Assembly: GCF_016612545.1 (NCBI RefSeq)
Contig: NZ_JAENRY010000007.1
Location: 29,205-93,204, forward strand
Origin: Streptomyces sp. MBT65
GTDB taxonomy: Bacteria > Actinomycetota > Actinomycetes > Streptomycetales > Streptomycetaceae
Length of the DNA stretch: 64,000 bases
Reading direction: 5' to 3'
Every line of letters begins with the position of its first letter. Position 1 is the stretch's first letter. The notes below the pieces were generated by a model. That model was not told where the DNA came from, ran no database searches, and saw only the letters and a list, made by a program, of their open reading frames with translations. Shown in pieces: positions 1-8,170 of this stretch. A program made the translations under genes and the position numbers.

Positions 1-866
1 CCCCGGAGAGCTGGCTCGGCCTCGTCCGGGAGCAGCGGATCACGCACGCGATGGTCGTGCCGACCATGCTCGCCCGGATCATGGACACGGCAGGGCTGGA
101 CCGTTCCGTGCCCTCGATGCGCTCGCTCGCCTACGGCGGCGCCAGGATGCCGGTGCGCGTGATCGAGACGGCACTGCGCGCCTGGCCGGAGGTGGACTTC
201 GTCAACGCCTATGGCCTGACCGAGACTTCGTCCACCGTCTCGGTACTGGGCCCGGCCGAGCACCGGGCGGCGATCGCGAGCGACGACCCGGCCGTACGGG
301 CCCGGCTCGGCTCGGCCGGACTGCCGGTGCCGGGCATCGAGATCGCGGTCCGCGACGTGACCGGGGAGTCGCTGGGCGCGGGCGAGACCGGGCAGATCTG
401 GGTGCGCGGCGAGCAGGTCTCGGGGGAGTACGCGGGTCAGGGCTCCGCCGTCGACGAGCAGGGCTTCTTCCACACCCGCGACCGCGGCCGCCTCGACGCC
501 GACGGCTACCTCCACATCGAGGGCAGGGCCGACGACACGATCATCCGCGGCGCGGAGAACATCGCCCCCGCCGAGATAGAGGACGTTCTGCTACGGCACC
601 CGGACGTGCTCGACGCCGTCGTCGTCGGTGTCCCCGACGAGGAGTGGGGCCAGCGCATCGAGGCCGTCGTCGTACCCCGCGACGGCGCCGAGGTCGACGC
701 CGTCGCACTGCGCGCGGCCGTACGTGGCACCCTGCGCGGCTCGAAGACCCCGGACCGCATCACGTACTGGACCGAACTCCCGCGCACGGTGACTGGCAAA
801 CTCGTGCGCCGCGACATCGTGGCGGCGCTGACCGCACCCGAGCACGGGACGAAGGGGCAGTCATGA
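1..866 (+). CDS. AMP-forming acyl-CoA ligase, C-terminal part (5' end outside window)
   Basis: This is the C-terminal ~288 residues of an ANL-superfamily ligase that activates a carboxylic acid as acyl-AMP and then as CoA thioester. The frame is open from base 3, so the N-terminal half lies outside the window. Visible family motifs are NAYGLTETS (adenine/AMP-binding A5 region), the hinge aspartate region HTRDRGRLDADGYLHIEGR, the DDTIIRGAENI stretch that opens the small C-terminal domain, and PRTVTGKLVRR with the late catalytic lysine. The stop overlaps the next start (ATGA at 863-866), so it is translationally coupled to a kinase-fold gene. The substrate is unknown. In this setting it probably activates a hydroxy acid or side-chain acid. 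Confidence 0.93.
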   Translation, partial: PESWLGLVREQRITHAMVVPTMLARIMDTAGLDRSVPSMRSLAYGGARMPVRVIETALRAWPEVDFVNAYGLTETSSTVSVLGPAEHRAAIASDDPAVRARLGSAGLPVPGIEIAVRDVTGESLGAGETGQIWVRGEQVSGEYAGQGSAVDEQGFFHTRDRGRLDADGYLHIEGRADDTIIRGAENIAPAEIEDVLLRHPDVLDAVVVGVPDEEWGQRIEAVVVPRDGAEVDAVALRAAVRGTLRGSKTPDRITYWTELPRTVTGKLVRRDIVAALTAPEHGTKGQS

Positions 867-1894
867 GCGTCGCCACCAACAGCCCCGCGCTGCTGCGGGA
901 GTTGACCGACCGCACGGCAGTCGCCGTACGCGACTGGACGCCCGGCGCCACCGTCGACGTCGTCGAACCCCTCACCGGCGGCACGTCGAGCCTGACGTAC
1001 GTCGCCGCCCTGTCGGGTGTCCCGACCGGGTATGAACGTGTCGTCCTCAAGGTGGCACCGCCCGGCCTGCCCCCGGTCCGCAACCGGGACGTGCTGCGCC
1101 AGGCGCGGCTCATGGCGGCGCTCGCCGGACAGCCGGGTGTACGGGTACCGAAGGTGCTGTTCGGCGACGCGGGCGCGCCCCCGGCCGTCCAGCCGTTCGT
1201 GGCCATGGAGTTGGTGCCGGGGGAGTGCGTCGAACCGGTGCTGCTGCCGCGCGGCACGCTCGCCCCGGGGGAGGTGCGGAGTCGTGCCCTGGACGCGGCG
1301 CGCATGCTGGCCGCCCTGCACCGGGTGACGCCGGCGCGTACGGCGCTCGCGGCCGAGCCCGTGGTGACGCTCACCGGGGAGATCGACCGGTGGACCCGGG
1401 CGTTCGGCACCGTCTCCGACGATCTGCGCACCGGCTACGAGGTGGTCGCCGAGCGGCTGCACGCGACCGTACCGGCCGCGATGACACCGGTGTTCACCCA
1501 CGGCGACTACCGACTCGGCAACACCTTGTGCGCGGACGGCGCGGTCACGGCCATCATCGACTGGGAGATCTGGTCCCTCGGCGACCCCCGCGTCGACATG
1601 ACCTGGCTGACCTTCTTCACCGACGAGGCGCGCCACCCGGCCTCCGTGTCGGACGAGCCGACCGGTATGCCCGCCAAGGCCGAACTGGTCGACGCCTACG
1701 AGGAGTTGCGCGGCGAGCCGCTGCGGGACCTGCCGTGGTTCGAGGCGCTCACCAAGTACAAGGAGTCCGCCGCGACCGCGCTGTTGATCAAACGGGGCCG
1801 TAGGTCAGGGCAGTTGAACGCCATGCATCAGCGGATGCTGCCCGCGCTGCCGGTGTTGCTGGACGAGGCGATGGAGCTGCTGGGCACGGCCTGA
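863..1894 (+). CDS. APH-fold phosphotransferase (LvaA / ACAD10-11 kinase-like)
   Basis: 343-residue aminoglycoside-phosphotransferase/choline-kinase fold protein. The catalytic loop HGDYRLGN (residues 213-220) and the metal-binding DWE (233-235) are intact, and a candidate ATP-binding lysine lies in VVLKVAPP (about residue 63). The ATG overlaps the ligase stop. Members of this family next to CoA ligases and acyl-CoA dehydrogenases include LvaA of Pseudomonas putida levulinate catabolism and the kinase domains of mammalian ACAD10/ACAD11. These phosphorylate the 4-hydroxy group of hydroxyacyl-CoA. That role is an inference here; antibiotic resistance is unlikely given the neighbours. Its 3' end overlaps the convergent TetR gene by 67 bases. 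Confidence 0.85.
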   Translation: MSVATNSPALLRELTDRTAVAVRDWTPGATVDVVEPLTGGTSSLTYVAALSGVPTGYERVVLKVAPPGLPPVRNRDVLRQARLMAALAGQPGVRVPKVLFGDAGAPPAVQPFVAMELVPGECVEPVLLPRGTLAPGEVRSRALDAARMLAALHRVTPARTALAAEPVVTLTGEIDRWTRAFGTVSDDLRTGYEVVAERLHATVPAAMTPVFTHGDYRLGNTLCADGAVTAIIDWEIWSLGDPRVDMTWLTFFTDEARHPASVSDEPTGMPAKAELVDAYEELRGEPLRDLPWFEALTKYKESAATALLIKRGRRSGQLNAMHQRMLPALPVLLDEAMELLGTA

Positions 1895-2475
1895 AGCTGG
1901 CGGATGCCCAGATCGAGGGCCGCCTCGAGGTGGGTGACCGAGCCGGTGGACATCATGATGAGAACGCCACCCTGGATACCGGCCAACAGGGCGGCAGCGG
2001 CTTGGTCGGCGTCGAGGTCGGCGGGGATCTCGCGCTGGTCCTGCATGGCCCGGATGCCGACGGCGATCTTGCCCTGCCACGAGGCGACGAGCTGCCTGGT
2101 GACGGCCTGCGCGCCGGGCGTGGCGGGGGTCAGCTGGGACATGAGCGCGTTGAGCGGGCACTGCTGGCCCTGCCGGCGATAGCGGTCGACGACCGCGTCC
2201 CGCCAGTCGTGCCAGGCCCGCCACGAGGTGAGTGCGCTGAGGTGCGGCTGCTGGTCGGACAGGACGCGGTCCGCCTCGTGCTCGGCCACGGCGAGCAGGA
2301 GCTCCTCCTTGCCGCCGGGGAAGTAGTGGAAGAGCTGGCTCTTGCTGCTTGCCGTACGGGCGCGGATGTCGTCCAGGGTCGTCTCCGGCACCCCGCGGGC
2401 GCGGAGCTCCGCCGCGGCTCCTTCGACGATGCGCTGCCGGGTGGCCGCGCCCTTCGGTGTCAGTCGTGGTGCCAT
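1828..2475 (-). CDS. TetR/AcrR family transcriptional regulator
   Basis: 215-residue regulator with an N-terminal TetR helix-turn-helix (about residues 12-58; TTLDDIRARTASSKSQLFHYF is the recognition region) and an all-helical ligand domain resembling TetR_C families that end in GIQGGVLIMMSTGS. It is divergent from the SDR gene at 2589, with a 16-base inverted repeat between them. It therefore probably represses itself and that SDR. The 3' end runs into the kinase gene on the other strand. Confidence 0.9.
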   Translation of the reverse strand: MAPRLTPKGAATRQRIVEGAAAELRARGVPETTLDDIRARTASSKSQLFHYFPGGKEELLLAVAEHEADRVLSDQQPHLSALTSWRAWHDWRDAVVDRYRRQGQQCPLNALMSQLTPATPGAQAVTRQLVASWQGKIAVGIRAMQDQREIPADLDADQAAAALLAGIQGGVLIMMSTGSVTHLEAALDLGIRQLQAVPSSSIASSSNTGSAGSIR

Positions 2476-2495
2476 GGCCTCACTGTGCCACTTTC

Positions 2496-2511
2496 TGGAC
2501 TTGCGGGTCCA
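2496..2511. promoter_or_regulatory. Inverted repeat TGGAC-N6-GTCCA, likely TetR operator
   Basis: The perfect half sites TGGAC (2496-2500) and GTCCA (2507-2511) lie between the divergent TetR gene (start 2475) and SDR gene (start 2589). The TGGAC/GTCCA geometry is common for small TetR operators. I infer it is bound by the adjacent TetR protein. Confidence 0.55.
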
Positions 2512-2588
2512 TTTTCTGAGTGGCAGCTTTGCCGTTCCCAGCCGGTCGGATCACCTTCCGGCGGGTCGGATTCGGAAGGCACAGCATC

Positions 2589-3344
2589 ATGACCGAGCGT
2601 CTTGCCGGGCGGAAAGCCCTGGTCACCGGCTCCACCAACGGGATCGGCGTCGCCATCGCGGTGGCCCTGGCCGCCGAGGGAGCGTTCGTCGTCGTCAGTG
2701 GACGCGACGAGCGCCGTGGTGCCGAGGTGGTGGCCCGTATCGAGAAGGACGGCGGCGCGGCGGCGTTCGTCAAGGCGGATCTGTCCGCGGGCGCCGAGGT
2801 GATCGACCGCTTCGCCACCGAGGTGATCACCGCGGCCGGCGGGCACATCGACGTGCTCGTCAACAACGCGGCACTCCTGCTCTCGCCCACTCCCACCGCC
2901 GAGGTCACGCAGGAGACCATCGACGCGGCGCTGGCCGTGAGCGTGCGGTCGATGTTCCTGATCACCGGCCTGCTGGCGGCGCCCATGGCCGAACGCGGTC
3001 AGGGCGCCGTGGTCAACCTGGGCTCCATCGCAGGGCTGCGGGGCAGCGCGCATTCGGCGCTCTACAACATGACCAAGGCGGCCGTGCACTCGCTCACCAC
3101 GTCGTGGGCCGCCGAGTACGGGCCGCACGGCGTCCGCGTCAACACCGTTGCCCCCGGCCCGACTTTGACCGAGAAGGTGGCGTCGATGGAGGAGCGACTG
3201 GCCCCGATCATCGCGCGCATGCCCTCCGGCCGCGCCGGTACTCCGGCCGAGGTGGCCTCCGCCGTCGTGTTCCTCGCGAGTGACGAGGCGGCCCAGATCC
3301 ACGGGGCCACCCTCACCGTCGACGGCGGATTCACGGCGGTGTAG
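2589..3344 (+). CDS. Short-chain dehydrogenase/reductase (SDR)
   Basis: 251-residue classical SDR. It has the cofactor loop TGSTNGIG near residue 15, NNAA in place of NNAG, the catalytic YNMTK, and a C-terminal DGGFTAV. I chose ATG 2589 (MTERLAGRKALVTG) because the family normally begins just before the first beta strand and a purine-rich GGAAGGCA lies upstream; a GTG at 2520 would add an unconserved tail. It is divergent from a TetR gene that probably controls it. It is an NAD(P)-dependent alcohol/ketone oxidoreductase of unknown substrate. Confidence 0.88.
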   Translation: MTERLAGRKALVTGSTNGIGVAIAVALAAEGAFVVVSGRDERRGAEVVARIEKDGGAAAFVKADLSAGAEVIDRFATEVITAAGGHIDVLVNNAALLLSPTPTAEVTQETIDAALAVSVRSMFLITGLLAAPMAERGQGAVVNLGSIAGLRGSAHSALYNMTKAAVHSLTTSWAAEYGPHGVRVNTVAPGPTLTEKVASMEERLAPIIARMPSGRAGTPAEVASAVVFLASDEAAQIHGATLTVDGGFTAV

Positions 3345-3409
3345 AGCCGGGGCGGGTGGGACCGGTCAAGTGGCCTACAGGACATGGCCGGTTGCCGGTG
3401 GGGCAGGGG

Positions 3410-4189
3410 CTAGTACAGCCCACCGTCCACCCGGATCAGCGCCCCCGTCGTATAGCTCGACGCGTCGCTCGCCAGATACAGCGCGGTGCTGACGATCTCC
3501 TCCGGCTGCCCCGGACGTCCGATCGCGCTGCGGGTCGTCTGACGCTTCTCTTCGGCCCACGACTTGGAGACGTCGGTGAGGAACGGCCCGGCAGAGATCG
3601 TGTTGACCCGCACCGTCGGCCCGTACTCCAGGGCGAAGACCGTGGTCAGGGTGTTGAGCGCGGCCTTGGCGCCGGCGTACGGGCCGAAGCGGGGCTGGGG
3701 CATCAGCGCACCGGACGACGAGACGTTGATGATCGAGCCCCCGTTGCCCGAGTCGGCCATCCGCTGCCCGACCAACGAGGCGAGCCGGAACGGGCCTTTG
3801 AAGTTGACGCCGATCACCTTGTCGAACAACTCCTCGCTGGTCTCGGCCGAGGAGGGGGCCAAGGGCGACATGCCGGCGTTGTTGACGAGGACGTCGACCT
3901 TCCCGAACTCCTCGTAGGCCGCGTCGGCGAGCCGGGCCAGGTCGTCCCAGTGGCCCACGTGCGCGGCGACCGGCAGAGCGCGGCGACCCAGGTCACGAAC
4001 CTCGTCCGCTACGGCCCGACACGCGTCGAGTTTGCGGCTGGCGATCACGACGTCGGCGCCCGCCGTCGCGAAGGCGCGCACCATCGCGAGGCCCAGGCCC
4101 CGGCTGCCGCCGGTGACGAGCGCGACCTTGCCGGTGAGGTCGAACAGGTCAGCCGGGGCAAGGGACTTGGTGTCGCGTTCGGCGCTCAT
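3410..4189 (-). CDS. SDR family oxidoreductase
   Basis: 259-residue SDR. It has TGGSRGLG cofactor loop, NNAG, the serine of NVSSSGA, catalytic YAGAK, and a C-terminal IRVDGGLY. ATG 4189 overlaps the stop of the upstream acyl-CoA dehydrogenase (ATGA, 4186-4189), so the two are one transcription unit read leftwards. In the LvaD-like reading of this locus it could interconvert a keto and a hydroxy acyl-CoA; this is inference from gene order. Confidence 0.88.
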   Translation of the reverse strand: MSAERDTKSLAPADLFDLTGKVALVTGGSRGLGLAMVRAFATAGADVVIASRKLDACRAVADEVRDLGRRALPVAAHVGHWDDLARLADAAYEEFGKVDVLVNNAGMSPLAPSSAETSEELFDKVIGVNFKGPFRLASLVGQRMADSGNGGSIINVSSSGALMPQPRFGPYAGAKAALNTLTTVFALEYGPTVRVNTISAGPFLTDVSKSWAEEKRQTTRSAIGRPGQPEEIVSTALYLASDASSYTTGALIRVDGGLY

Positions 4190-5505
4190 CCGTCGACCCG
4201 GCCGGTGAGGCTTTCGTCCTCGATGACATGGGCGTACCGCTTGCGGGCCGCCTCCAGCTTCGGCGGTATGTGCTCGCTGGGGAACAGGCCCTCGGCCGGC
4301 CGGCGGTTCTTCAGGAGCTGCTTGGCGATCGTGGTGCGGTGCACCTCGGTGGGGCCGTCGGCGAGCGCGAGGTTCGGGGCCGCCATCCACCATTTGGCGA
4401 GCGGGAGTTCATTGGTGGTGCCGAGCGAGCCGTGCACATGCAGGGCGCGCTGGATGACGTCGTGCAGCACCTTCGCCGTCTGCACCTTGCACATCGCGAT
4501 CTGGGTCCGGGCCGCGCCGTGCGGCTGGGTGTCGATGATCCACGCGGTGTGCAGTACCAGCAGCCGGAACTGCTGGAGCTCCACCCAGGAGTCCGCGATG
4601 AACTGCTGCACGGCCTGTTTCTCGGCGAGAAGAGTGCCCTGAGTACGCCGGGACACCGCGCGCTCGCACATCATGTCGAAGGCGCGCGTGCACTTGCCGA
4701 CGGTCCGCATCGCGTGATGGACCCGGCCCCCGCCGAGCCGCGCCTGGGCGACCTTGAAGCCCTCGCCGGGACCGCCGAGCATGGCGTCGAGCGGGACCCG
4801 CACCTGGTCGTAGCGGATGTAGGCGTGGATGCCCTCGTCGAGGGAGTCGCGCTCGTCCATCGTGCCGACGTTGCGCTTGATCTCGATGCCGGGAGTCTCG
4901 GCCGGGACGATGAACATCGACATCCGGGCGTGCGGCGCGGCCTCGGGATCGGTGACGGCCATGACGATGAGGAAGGCCGCGTACCGGGCGTTGGAGGAGA
5001 ACCACTTCTCCCCGTCGATCACCCACTCGTCCCCGTCACGCCGGGCCCGGCACACGAACTCCTTGGGATCGGCTCCCGCCTGCGGTTCCGTCATCGAGAA
5101 GGTGGAGACGATGTCGCCGTCGAGGAGGGGCTGCAGATAGCGCGCCTTCTGTTCCCCGGTGCCGAACATGGCGAGGATCTCGGCGTTTCCGGTGTCCGGG
5201 GCCGCGGTGCCGAAGACGGTCGGGGCCCAGTAGGAGCGGCCGAGGATCTCGTTGAGGTACGCGAGCTTCACCTGGCCGTAGCCCGCGCCGCCGAGTTCGG
5301 CGCCGAGATGGCAGGCCCACAGACCCTGGGCCCGGACCTGGTCCTGGAGCGGCTTGAGAATCGCGCGGGCCTTCTCGTTGCGCGTGTCGTACGGGTCGCC
5401 GCCGTGCGGGAACAGGAGGTCGAGCGGCTCGACCTCCTCCCGTACGAAGGCCGCCGCCCAGTCCAGTTTGGCCTGGAACTCGGGTTCGATCGAGAAGTCC
5501 AGCAT
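4186..5505 (-). CDS. Acyl-CoA dehydrogenase, ACAD10/11-like C-terminal signature
   Basis: 439-residue flavoprotein with the usual three-domain acyl-CoA dehydrogenase layout. TFSMTEPQAGAD is the FAD/substrate loop, WVIDGEKWFSSNA the middle beta domain, and LADGPTEVHRTTIAKQLLK the C-terminal helix. That last signature (ADGPxEVH) and the longer N-terminus match the ACAD10/ACAD11 and LvaC branch rather than short-chain ACADs. A glutamate lies in the GTTNELPLA segment, where the catalytic base usually sits. It is first in a two-gene unit with the downstream SDR and divergent from the CoA-transferase operon. With the phosphotransferase at 863 it could perform phosphate elimination or isomerisation on a 4-phosphoacyl-CoA; that is inferred. 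Confidence 0.9.
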   Translation of the reverse strand: MLDFSIEPEFQAKLDWAAAFVREEVEPLDLLFPHGGDPYDTRNEKARAILKPLQDQVRAQGLWACHLGAELGGAGYGQVKLAYLNEILGRSYWAPTVFGTAAPDTGNAEILAMFGTGEQKARYLQPLLDGDIVSTFSMTEPQAGADPKEFVCRARRDGDEWVIDGEKWFSSNARYAAFLIVMAVTDPEAAPHARMSMFIVPAETPGIEIKRNVGTMDERDSLDEGIHAYIRYDQVRVPLDAMLGGPGEGFKVAQARLGGGRVHHAMRTVGKCTRAFDMMCERAVSRRTQGTLLAEKQAVQQFIADSWVELQQFRLLVLHTAWIIDTQPHGAARTQIAMCKVQTAKVLHDVIQRALHVHGSLGTTNELPLAKWWMAAPNLALADGPTEVHRTTIAKQLLKNRRPAEGLFPSEHIPPKLEAARKRYAHVIEDESLTGRVDG

Positions 5506-5617
5506 CGGCCCTCCGAAAGGTGCGGGTCGGTCGGTGACAGCAAAACAGTATACTTTTTAGCGAGGTTCGGTCCATACTCGGAGTGCGTGACGGCAGATGA
5601 GTATGAGGAGTTGGTCG
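5506..5617. promoter_or_regulatory. Divergent promoter region with AGTATACT palindrome
   Basis: This 112-base gap separates the leftward dehydrogenase/SDR unit from the rightward CoA-transferase operon. It is A/T-rich for this genome and holds the 8-base palindrome AGTATACT (5547-5554), which supplies a good TATACT -10 hexamer on either strand. A GAGGAG ribosome-binding site (5605-5610) sits 7 bases before ATG 5618. Confidence 0.45.
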
Positions 5618-6850
5618 ATGCGCAGGCCGATGGAGGGCGTACGCGTTCTCGAAGTAGCCCAGTTCACCTTCGTCCCGGCGGCGGGTGCCGTGCTCGCCGA
5701 CTGGGGCGCGGATGTGATCAAGATCGAGCACGCCGAACGCGGCGACGGACAGAGGGGGTTGGTCCGGGTCCTCGGCTACGACGCCACCAGCGAGGGGTCG
5801 TCGTTCTTCCCGATCGTCGAGGGACCCAACCGGGGCAAACGCAGTGTCGGTCTCGCCCTGGAGAAGCCGTCGGCCCGCAAGGCGTTCGAGGAACTGGTCC
5901 GCGGCAGCGACGTGTTCCTCACCAACTTCCTGCCCGAGGCCCGCGCCAAGCTGCGCATCGACGTCGAGGACATCCGGGCGATCAACCCGGACATCATCTA
6001 CGTACGCGGCAGCGGCTTCGGCCCGCGCGGCGACGAGGCCACGAAGGGCGGCTACGACAGCACGGCCTTCTGGGCACGCGGTGGCAGCGCCGCCGGCGTC
6101 ACACCGGCGGGCGCGGACCGGATGATCCGGATGCCCGCCGGTGCCTACGGCGACTCGATGGGCGGGATGACGATCGCCGGCGGAATCGCCGCCGCCCTCT
6201 TCTCCCGCGCGACGACCGGCGAACCGTCCGTGGTGGACGTGTCGTTGATCGGCGTCGGCGCGTGGGCGACCCAGTTCACGGTCAACATGGCGCTGATGAA
6301 CGGCGGCCCGCTGCCGGTGAATGTCCAGCCTCGGCACGGATCGCGCACCAACCCGCTCATCGGGGCCTACTTGACCTCGGACGGACGCTGGATCGAACTG
6401 TCGATGCTCCAACCCGGCCGGTACTGGGCCGAGTTCTGCAAACTCGCCGGGCGCGGAGAACTCGCCACCGACGAACGCTTCGACAGCACCGAGAAGTTGA
6501 TGGCCAACGCGGCCCAGGCGGCCGACCTCGTCGCCGAGATCCTCGCGTCCCGCCCCTTCGAGGAGTGGGTCGAGATCCTCTCCCGAGGGGAGGGCCAGTG
6601 GTCGGCGGTCCAGAACGCCTGGGAGGTCGGCCAGGACCCCTCCCTGCGAGCCAACGGAATGATCGCCCAGGTCGTGGACGCCGACGGCGTGAACCGTGAA
6701 CTCGTCGCCAGCCCCGTCCAGTTCGACGAGACCCCGGCCGACATCAGACGGGCACCGCAGTTCGCGGAACACACCGACGAGGTCCTGCGCTCGCTCGGCC
6801 TCTCCGACGAGGAGCTGATCGCGCTGAAGATCGACGGCGCGGCGACATGA
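5618..6850 (+). CDS. Family III (CaiB/BaiF) CoA-transferase
   Basis: 410-residue class III CoA-transferase that moves CoA between acyl groups through an aspartyl-CoA thioester. The N-terminal fingerprint MEGVRVLEVAQ, ADWGADVIKIEH, GPNRGKRSV and the AGAYGDSMGG segment are present. Asp179 of that segment is the candidate catalytic aspartate. I chose ATG 5618 because GAGGAG lies 7 bases upstream; ATGs at 5597 and 5603 are less well placed. It heads a tightly packed rightward operon running to the thiolase at 15797, and probably activates the pathway substrate without ATP. Confidence 0.9.
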   Translation: MRRPMEGVRVLEVAQFTFVPAAGAVLADWGADVIKIEHAERGDGQRGLVRVLGYDATSEGSSFFPIVEGPNRGKRSVGLALEKPSARKAFEELVRGSDVFLTNFLPEARAKLRIDVEDIRAINPDIIYVRGSGFGPRGDEATKGGYDSTAFWARGGSAAGVTPAGADRMIRMPAGAYGDSMGGMTIAGGIAAALFSRATTGEPSVVDVSLIGVGAWATQFTVNMALMNGGPLPVNVQPRHGSRTNPLIGAYLTSDGRWIELSMLQPGRYWAEFCKLAGRGELATDERFDSTEKLMANAAQAADLVAEILASRPFEEWVEILSRGEGQWSAVQNAWEVGQDPSLRANGMIAQVVDADGVNRELVASPVQFDETPADIRRAPQFAEHTDEVLRSLGLSDEELIALKIDGAAT

Positions 6851-6963
6851 GCGGCGTAGGAGAACCGACCGCCGTAGGCGATCTCGTGAGCGCACGAGAT
6901 CTGACGGGCGCACGCGATCTGACCGCAGGGCGCACCCCGAACACCGCACGCGAGGAGCCGTGA
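6847..6963 (+). CDS. Possible 38-codon coupled small ORF
   Basis: ATG 6847 overlaps the CoA-transferase stop (ATGA) and the TGA at 6961-6963 touches the P450 start. The peptide would be rich in Ala/Arg/Asp/Gly with a short internal repeat (SARDLTGARDLTAGR). The DNA shows a matching imperfect repeat of GCACGAGATCTGAC. I do not recognise it. It may be only a coupling spacer between two genes rather than a functional peptide. Confidence 0.3.
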   Translation: MSGVGEPTAVGDLVSARDLTGARDLTAGRTPNTAREEP

Positions 6964-8162
6964 TGAGCGCGACACTCGAACCCGACGGGACCCACCAGGG
7001 TGTCCCCGCCTACCGCTTCGACAACCGGCTCGGCGGCCCGGTCCTCAGCCATCAGGAACGCTGGGACGAGATCGCCCGCACGCACTCCGGATTCCGGAGC
7101 ACCATCGCGCGCGGGTACTGGGTCGTCACCCAAGGCGCGGCCGTGCAGGAGGCGTTGCAGGACTGGAGGACCTTCTCCAACCAGTCCGTGACCGCCCTCG
7201 ATCCGGACCCCAGGTTCCTGTGGATCCCGGAAATGCTCGATCCGCCCCAACACACCGCGTGGCGGCGCCTGTTGGGCAGCGCCTTCTCGCCCAAGACCGT
7301 CGCCGCCCGCGAACCGGAGATCCGGGAGGTCGCGTCCGGACTGATCGACGGGCTGAAGGACAGCGGCTCCGCCGACGTCCTCGACACGTTCGCCCGCCGC
7401 TTCCCGACCCTGATCTTCATGCGTCTGATGGGGCTGCCCGAGGAGGATCTCCCGCAGTTCCTCGACTGGATCATCGACCTGCTGCACCTGTCCCACGGCG
7501 AAGACCCGCACGGCGAGCGGCAGTTGAGCGCGATGAACGCGGTGTCGGACTACTTCGAGCAGCAGATCGCGCTGCGCCGCGAGGCACCCCGTGACGACCT
7601 GCTCTCCCGCGCCATGACCTGGACGATCGACGACGAGCCGATCAGCGACCGGGACATGCACGCCTTCTGCATCCTGCTGTTCCAGGCCGGCTTCGACACG
7701 GTCCCGATCTCCATCGGCTGGGCCCTCTACCACTTCGCCACACACCCGGAACAACGCAGGGCGATCGTCGACGACCCGTCACTCATCCCGACGGCGGTCG
7801 AGGAGATCCTCCGCGTCTACTCGTTCGTCGTGCCCGCCCGCAAGGCGACCCGGGACGTGAAGATCGGCGGCTGCCCGGTCGGCGCGGGGGAGATGGTGAT
7901 GCTCCCGCTCGCGGTCAGCAACCGCGACCCCGAGCGCTTCGAGCGCCCCCTCGAAGTGGACCTGCGGCGCAAGGCGACCAACCACATCGCGTTCGGCTCC
8001 GGCCCGCACCGCTGCCTCGGCTCGCACCTCGCCCGCCTCGAACTCAACGTGGCCGTCGAGGAATGGCACCGGCGCATCCCCGACTACGGGATCACCCCCG
8101 GCCAGGACCTCGAACAGCACGGCAACATGTACGGCATCAAACAGCTCCGGCTGGAGTGGTGA
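6963..8162 (+). CDS. Cytochrome P450 monooxygenase
   Basis: 399-residue soluble bacterial P450. The I-helix oxygen-activation motif is AGFDT, the K-helix ExxR is EILR, and the heme loop is FGSGPHRCLG with Cys351 as axial ligand. ATG 6963 follows a GAGGAG site; GTG 6960 is one codon upstream. The C-terminal half is intact and the length is normal. It is co-transcribed with CoA-transferase, VOC and ACAD genes, so it probably hydroxylates the catabolic substrate. The ferredoxin at 27593 is a candidate electron donor. Confidence 0.95.
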   Translation: MSATLEPDGTHQGVPAYRFDNRLGGPVLSHQERWDEIARTHSGFRSTIARGYWVVTQGAAVQEALQDWRTFSNQSVTALDPDPRFLWIPEMLDPPQHTAWRRLLGSAFSPKTVAAREPEIREVASGLIDGLKDSGSADVLDTFARRFPTLIFMRLMGLPEEDLPQFLDWIIDLLHLSHGEDPHGERQLSAMNAVSDYFEQQIALRREAPRDDLLSRAMTWTIDDEPISDRDMHAFCILLFQAGFDTVPISIGWALYHFATHPEQRRAIVDDPSLIPTAVEEILRVYSFVVPARKATRDVKIGGCPVGAGEMVMLPLAVSNRDPERFERPLEVDLRRKATNHIAFGSGPHRCLGSHLARLELNVAVEEWHRRIPDYGITPGQDLEQHGNMYGIKQLRLEW

Positions 8163-8170
8163 GCGACGCC

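Noticed and set aside
506..1636. Long minus-strand open frame under the ligase/kinase genes
   Set aside because: Arg/Gly/His-rich low-complexity translation, no ribosome site, and the plus strand has intact catalytic motifs.
863..1894. Aminoglycoside resistance kinase
   Set aside because: APH fold only. Its coupling to an acyl-CoA ligase and closeness to an ACAD11-like dehydrogenase fit catabolism much better.
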